Source: Litorilinea aerophila
GTDB lineage: Bacteria > Chloroflexota > Anaerolineae > Caldilineales > Caldilineaceae
Direction of reading: 5' to 3'
Assembly: GCA_945905745.1 (NCBI GenBank)
Contig: CAMDQF010000027.1
Span: 1-35,710, forward strand
Length of the DNA stretch: 35,710 nt
The notes beneath the pieces were generated by a model. That model saw only the letters and a list, made by a program, of their open reading frames with translations, was not told the DNA's origin and made no database searches. Numbering within the stretch: the stretch's first letter is position 1; each line of letters starts with the position of its first letter. A program made the position numbers and the translations under genes. Positions 32,177 to 35,710 of this stretch are shown piece after piece.

Positions 32177-32290
32177 TAAGGTGACGAAGTCCACAACGTT
32201 CGTCCTGTCTGTGAAACGTGAGATCACTCGACGTACTCTCACGTTTCAATCCCTACGTTTCCGTCCGCCCGTTGTAGCTTCGCCACCTTA
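32177..32290 (+). repeat. Nested inverted repeats upstream of the lyase-like lipoprotein
   Basis: Outer arms TAAGGTGACGAAGTCCACAA (32177-32196, on to CG) and its counterpart CGTTGTAGCTTCGCCACCTTA-type (32270-32290) are imperfect complements. Inside, TGAAACGTGAGA (32212-32223) and TCTCACGTTTCA (32237-32248) form a perfect 12-bp stem of the CGTGAAACGTG family. A repeat of one family thus sits within another. The unit ends 60 bases before the next start codon. A TATACT box at 32144-32149 lacks a good -35. Confidence 0.65.
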
Positions 32291-32350
32291 TGAATTAAGA
32301 GCGCAGCCAGCACACCCCTACCGACACTGGACACAAAGGAGAGCAGAACA

Positions 32351-34936
32351 ATGAAACAGATGGGATACCGGCTCTTATGGATACTCTTGAGTATACTCTG
32401 GATGGCGGCCTGTGGGGACGACGACCCCACGCCCACGGCTGAGGCGTCTACGCCCGCGGGGATAGCCGCGCCAGCTACCACAAAGGCTGCGCCGTCCATC
32501 ACAAGGGCAGCGCCGCCTGCCCCGGCTGCACCATCTGCGCCATCTGCCCCGGCTGGCCCGTCTGTTCCGGCAGCAGACCACCCCCGGCTGTGGATCACAA
32601 CCAGCGATCTCGCTCGTCTGCGCGGCTGGGCCACGGCTGGCAATCCGCTCTATGTGGACGGTCTGCTGCCTCTGGCCGAGCGGGCCAAAAGCGATATGGA
32701 CAGCGGGCTGGTGATCGGCGAAGACTGCGGTCAGCGCGGTTACAGCGAATATCCCAGCGAGGCCTACGCCGAATTCTTCGCCTTTCTCTCTCTGATTGAC
32801 CCCAGCCCCGCGGCCCGGGCGGACTATGCCCAGCGGGCGCGCACCCTGCTGATGCACGTGATGGACGCGGCCGCGCTTGGCCCTGCCTCCGAGCAGGACT
32901 ACCGCTGCCCCGGCGACCCCGACAACGCCGTCTATCCCCCCTTCCGCGACCCCATCTTCTTCACCGAAGATTCGGACCGTCTGCGCTGGTACGGCGAGGG
33001 CTTCCCGCTGACGGTGGATTGGATCTACGACACACTGACGACGGCGGACAAAGCGACGATCAATACCGTCTTCACCCGCTGGGGCAATGAGATTATTCAG
33101 AGCGGCTACCACCACCCCGAACCCGTCGGCCTGCTCAACGACCCCAGCCTCACCGCCAATCGCTTGCAGGTGCGCTGGGCTGGCAACAACTATTTCGCCG
33201 CCCATATGCGCAATCTGGGGATGATGTCCCTGGCGCTGGATGCAGCCGACGCCAGCCCGGCCCTGCAGGGCTATCTCGCCAACGCCACCGGCGCGTGGCT
33301 TTATCTGCTGGACGAGGCCACCCGCACGGATGTTCGCGGCGGTCTGCTGCCCGAAGGCTTCGAGTATAGCCCGCAGACCGCCAGCTATGCCCTGCAATTT
33401 CTCCTGGCCCTGCGCACGGCCGGGCGGGACAACCCCGCCCAACTCGGCCCGGCGGTGGTGCTGGATGGCAACCCCTTCTGGGGCGATTTGGTCACCTCCT
33501 ATCTGCACGCCATCAGCCCGGCCACTGTGGAAAACCCGGACAACGGGCTGCAAGTCTACCAGCCCGCCTGGTATGGGGATGCCCAGCGCTATCTGCTGCC
33601 CGACTTTATTGATGCCTTTGGGACGCTGGCGATCTATGACCAGCAGACGGGCAACAGCCAACGGCTCAACAGCCTGCGCTGGATTCAGACCCACACCACC
33701 CCCGGCGGCGCGGCCGCTCTGGTGGAGCGGGTGCGCGGCGCGGACTATTTCCGTTCTGCTATTCTCTACTTTGCGATGTTTGACCCCGCGGCCGCGGCAG
33801 CCAGCGACCCGCGCACGGCTCTGCCCACCGGTTTTGTGGCGGAGGGGATGCAGCGTCTTTTCAGCCGCACGGATTGGACACCCCAGGCCCGTTGGCTGAC
33901 CTATGCCCTGAGTTGGAATCAGATCGACCACCAGCAGGCGGACGGCAACCACTTCGAGTTCTATCGCAACGGGGAATGGCTGACCAAAGCGCGCACGGGC
34001 TACGCCAATATCGCCGAGGGCATCGCCAGCTCAGAGTTCCGTAATACGCTGGCGATTGAAAACAGCCGCCCTGTGGATCGGGACGACACGGACTGGCGCA
34101 TCGACCTCTGGCGGCGCGGTTCCCAATGGAATTATGTGGCCTCCGCCGACCCCGGCCCCCTGCGTCACAGCTTCTACCCGGCCTTCACCTACGCGGGCGG
34201 GGACGCCACCAATCTCTACAATTCCGAGAGCGAAGGCTCAACCGCTGTGACCCACGCCAGCCGGGATCTGGTCTGGCTGAAACCCGATTGGATGCTGGTC
34301 TATGACCGGGCCGATGCGCCCAGCGGGAACTTCAAACGGGTCTGGTGGCAGTTGCCCCAGGCGGCTACGCTGAACGGTCTGCAAGCGCGGATGACCACCG
34401 CCGCGGGCCAGCAGCTTTTCATCACTGCCCTCTTGCCCGCCGCGGCCACAATGCAGATGGCAAACCCCGCCAACGACGGGGTGACGGACACCGTTGCCAC
34501 CTACGAACCGATGACGCAGCGGGTGATGGTGGAAGCGCCGGATGGGGAGAGCGTCCGCTTTCTGCATCTGGTGCAGGGGGCAGACGGCGGCGCGTCTCCC
34601 ACTGCGGCTGTGCTGATTGAGAGCGCGGATGGCTTTGCCGGCGCAGCCATAGACCAGACAGCCATACTCTTTGCCGTGACACCGGGCCAGCCCTTCAGCC
34701 AACTGGTCTACACAGCCCCGGCGGGCACCACCAACCACATCATCACCGGTCTAGCCGCGGGCGCGGGCTATGCGGTGACGGCGACAGAGGCGGGCGGCGG
34801 CGTGACTGTCACCGTCCTGCCCGGCGGCGATGTGCTGGCCGACGGGGCCGGTGTGCTGGTATGGCCCGCCCACACCCAGGCCAGTCTCTATCTGCCAACG
34901 GTGTTGGCGAAGAACGCTGTACTCCATTCACAATAA
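32351..34936 (+). CDS. Heparinase II/III-like lipoprotein, probable polysaccharide lyase
   Basis: An 861-residue exported lipoprotein. The signal peptide ends at Cys21 (lipobox MAAC), followed by an Ala/Pro/Thr linker to about 75. HPRLWITTSDLARLRGWA (77-94) is the typical opening of alginate-lyase/heparinase toroid domains. Near 525-545, DHQQADGNHFEFYRNGEWL fits the heparinase C-terminal beta domain, where a conserved His-containing loop is followed by a plain strand. Such enzymes cleave uronic-acid polysaccharides by beta-elimination. Substrate is unknown and catalysis is not proven. AAGGAGAGCAGAACA precedes the ATG. The C-terminus (ASLYLPTVLAKN) resembles the surface-protein endings common in this phylum. 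Confidence 0.72.
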   Translation: MKQMGYRLLWILLSILWMAACGDDDPTPTAEASTPAGIAAPATTKAAPSITRAAPPAPAAPSAPSAPAGPSVPAADHPRLWITTSDLARLRGWATAGNPLYVDGLLPLAERAKSDMDSGLVIGEDCGQRGYSEYPSEAYAEFFAFLSLIDPSPAARADYAQRARTLLMHVMDAAALGPASEQDYRCPGDPDNAVYPPFRDPIFFTEDSDRLRWYGEGFPLTVDWIYDTLTTADKATINTVFTRWGNEIIQSGYHHPEPVGLLNDPSLTANRLQVRWAGNNYFAAHMRNLGMMSLALDAADASPALQGYLANATGAWLYLLDEATRTDVRGGLLPEGFEYSPQTASYALQFLLALRTAGRDNPAQLGPAVVLDGNPFWGDLVTSYLHAISPATVENPDNGLQVYQPAWYGDAQRYLLPDFIDAFGTLAIYDQQTGNSQRLNSLRWIQTHTTPGGAAALVERVRGADYFRSAILYFAMFDPAAAAASDPRTALPTGFVAEGMQRLFSRTDWTPQARWLTYALSWNQIDHQQADGNHFEFYRNGEWLTKARTGYANIAEGIASSEFRNTLAIENSRPVDRDDTDWRIDLWRRGSQWNYVASADPGPLRHSFYPAFTYAGGDATNLYNSESEGSTAVTHASRDLVWLKPDWMLVYDRADAPSGNFKRVWWQLPQAATLNGLQARMTTAAGQQLFITALLPAAATMQMANPANDGVTDTVATYEPMTQRVMVEAPDGESVRFLHLVQGADGGASPTAAVLIESADGFAGAAIDQTAILFAVTPGQPFSQLVYTAPAGTTNHIITGLAAGAGYAVTATEAGGGVTVTVLPGGDVLADGAGVLVWPAHTQASLYLPTVLAKNAVLHSQ

Positions 34937-34943
34937 GAACGAT

Positions 34944-34999
34944 AGTTACCAACCTTCTCGGAAGGTAACTACCCAGTATCCCAATACTCAATACCCAGT
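34944..34999 (+). repeat. Hairpin plus tandem 'CCCAATACTC' words
   Basis: AGTTACC (34944-34950) pairs with GGTAACT (34964-34970). Directly after come ACCCAGTATCCCAATACTC and AATACCCAGT, the reverse of the GGGTATT word at 13737 and 22541. The tract fills the 79-base gap between two lipoprotein genes and ends next to the ribosome binding site of the second. Confidence 0.6.
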
Positions 35000-35015
35000 C
35001 AGGAGTCCCAATCGT

Positions 35016-35660
35016 ATGAAACACAAATTGTTTTTATTGGTGGTGGTTTTGGCTGCCTTTTTCGGGCTGGCGGCCTGTGGCGGGGAAGCGGAGACGCCAG
35101 AGGCCACAGCCGCGCCGACTGCGGCGGCAGTTGTGGCGGCTGTGGCGGATACACCCGCCCCGCCAGCGGACGCAGCGGTCGCGGCCGCAGAGACCGCTTG
35201 TCCGGAGTACTTCCGTTTTTGTACAGCCGTGCAGATCAGCGGCGCAGTGACAGCCGAGACCAGCGCAGGCACAGGCGGGAATTTTGGCACTTGCGCTGAG
35301 TGGGCGGCGGACGGCGCAGAGCGCATTCTGGAGCTACCCTTTGTGCTGGCCGCGGGTGATCCACCCATTACAGTGGCTCTCACCCGTCTGGGCAGCTACA
35401 CAGGAGCAGGTCAATACGAGATGGCGGCGACGACGACTGCGGGCAACCCGGATGCGTTCCCTGCGCTGGATGTGGGCGGGGGGCGAACGTTTAGCAACGG
35501 CGAGGGGTCGGCGGCGGTAGTGACAGTGGCCGCCGATGGTTCGGGCACGATCACAGCCACAGGGCTGGTGGAGATCGCCGCAGGCCAGGGGTCTGCGCCC
35601 GACCCCAACGCCCGGCTGGATTTTGCCATGCAGTGGACGTGTCAGGGGACGGGGAATTAA
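35016..35660 (+). CDS. Small lipoprotein of unknown function
   Basis: A 214-residue exported lipoprotein. The signal peptide MKHKLFLLVVVLAAFFGLAA leads to Cys21 (lipobox LAAC). Residues 22-60 are an Ala/Thr/Pro linker. The remainder, about 150 residues, has four cysteines (in TACPEYFRFC, FGTCAEW and QWTCQG) that could form two disulfides, and Gly/Ala/Thr-rich stretches that suggest a beta-sandwich. I do not recognise the family. The ATG at 35016 follows AGGAG; the longer frame from 34830 overlaps the previous gene. It may form a unit with the upstream lipoprotein, but a repeat tract lies between them. Confidence 0.8.
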   Translation: MKHKLFLLVVVLAAFFGLAACGGEAETPEATAAPTAAAVVAAVADTPAPPADAAVAAAETACPEYFRFCTAVQISGAVTAETSAGTGGNFGTCAEWAADGAERILELPFVLAAGDPPITVALTRLGSYTGAGQYEMAATTTAGNPDAFPALDVGGGRTFSNGEGSAAVVTVAADGSGTITATGLVEIAAGQGSAPDPNARLDFAMQWTCQGTGN

Positions 35661-35677
35661 GAGAGTACGCTATAGTT

Positions 35678-35702
35678 CTACAGATAAAGATTTTCTCTGT
35701 AG
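35678..35702 (+). terminator. Small hairpin after the last lipoprotein gene
   Basis: CTACAGA (35678-35684) pairs with TCTGTAG (35696-35702) across an eleven-base loop, 18 bases after the stop. No T run follows within the window, so a terminator role is only a guess from position. Confidence 0.3.
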
Positions 35703-35710
35703 GGGCGCTT

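Noticed and set aside
32375..33952. A 525-codon minus-strand frame opposite the lyase-like gene
   Set aside because: Antisense shadow in GC-rich DNA without start signals or family likeness.

Overview
The window is a chromosomal stretch from a bacterium whose gene content and style point to the phylum Chloroflexota (Anaerolineae or Caldilineae type). This is inferred from several signs taken together: lipoproteins with long Ala/Pro/Thr linkers, an HTH-STAND-TPR regulator, an ethylbenzene-dehydrogenase-like haem lipoprotein next to a NarL-type two-component system, a TrpB2-type synthase, a DUF4058 remnant, and many word-like dispersed hairpin repeats between genes. No 16S rRNA gene or tRNA is present to settle the taxonomy.

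Bases 1 to about 18,400 hold one co-directional ribosomal super-cluster, a merged S10-spc-alpha series followed by the L13-S9 pair: tuf (3' end), rpsJ, rplC, rplD, rplW, rplB, rpsS, rplV, rpsC, rplP, rpmC, rpsQ, rplN, rplX, rplE, rpsN (zinc type), rpsH, rplF, rplR, rpsE, rpmD, rplO, secY, adk, map, rpmJ, rpsM, rpsK, rpsD, rpoA, rplQ, truA, rplM, rpsI. The usual infA between map and rpmJ is missing. A clear promoter sits at the end of map, so the alpha part can be transcribed separately. The cluster closes with a strong intrinsic terminator after rpsI. Several gaps carry hairpins: a 23-bp perfect inverted repeat between rpsM and rpsK, an alternating structure before rpsD that looks like an attenuator, and a 13-bp stem between rpmD and rplO.

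Bases 18,500 to 21,200 carry three metabolic genes on the + strand: a divergent MogA/MoaB-like protein, thioredoxin with its own promoter and terminator, and an orphan TrpB2-type tryptophan synthase beta chain.

Bases 21,200 to 35,710 are an accessory region, visibly richer in G+C. In order it contains a sugar-acid dehydratase of the enolase superfamily (-), a haem-binding EB_dh lipoprotein, a histidine kinase and response regulator (+), an MFS transporter (-), an orphan zinc/manganese-type ABC substrate-binding lipoprotein (+), a large XRE-STAND-TPR regulator (-) preceded by an internally deleted DUF4058 gene (-), a large heparinase-like lipoprotein (+) and a small lipoprotein of unknown function (+). 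The gaps hold at least four families of short inverted or tandem repeats. One overlaps the 3' end of the MFS gene, and another contains the -35 box of the metal-binding lipoprotein promoter.

I found no CRISPR array, recognisable transposase, phage gene, known defence system, tRNA or rRNA. The most unusual content is the dispersed hairpin repeat system that penetrates even the ribosomal operon, the rpsD leader, the DUF4058 deletion remnant and the MogA-like protein with altered active-site motifs.
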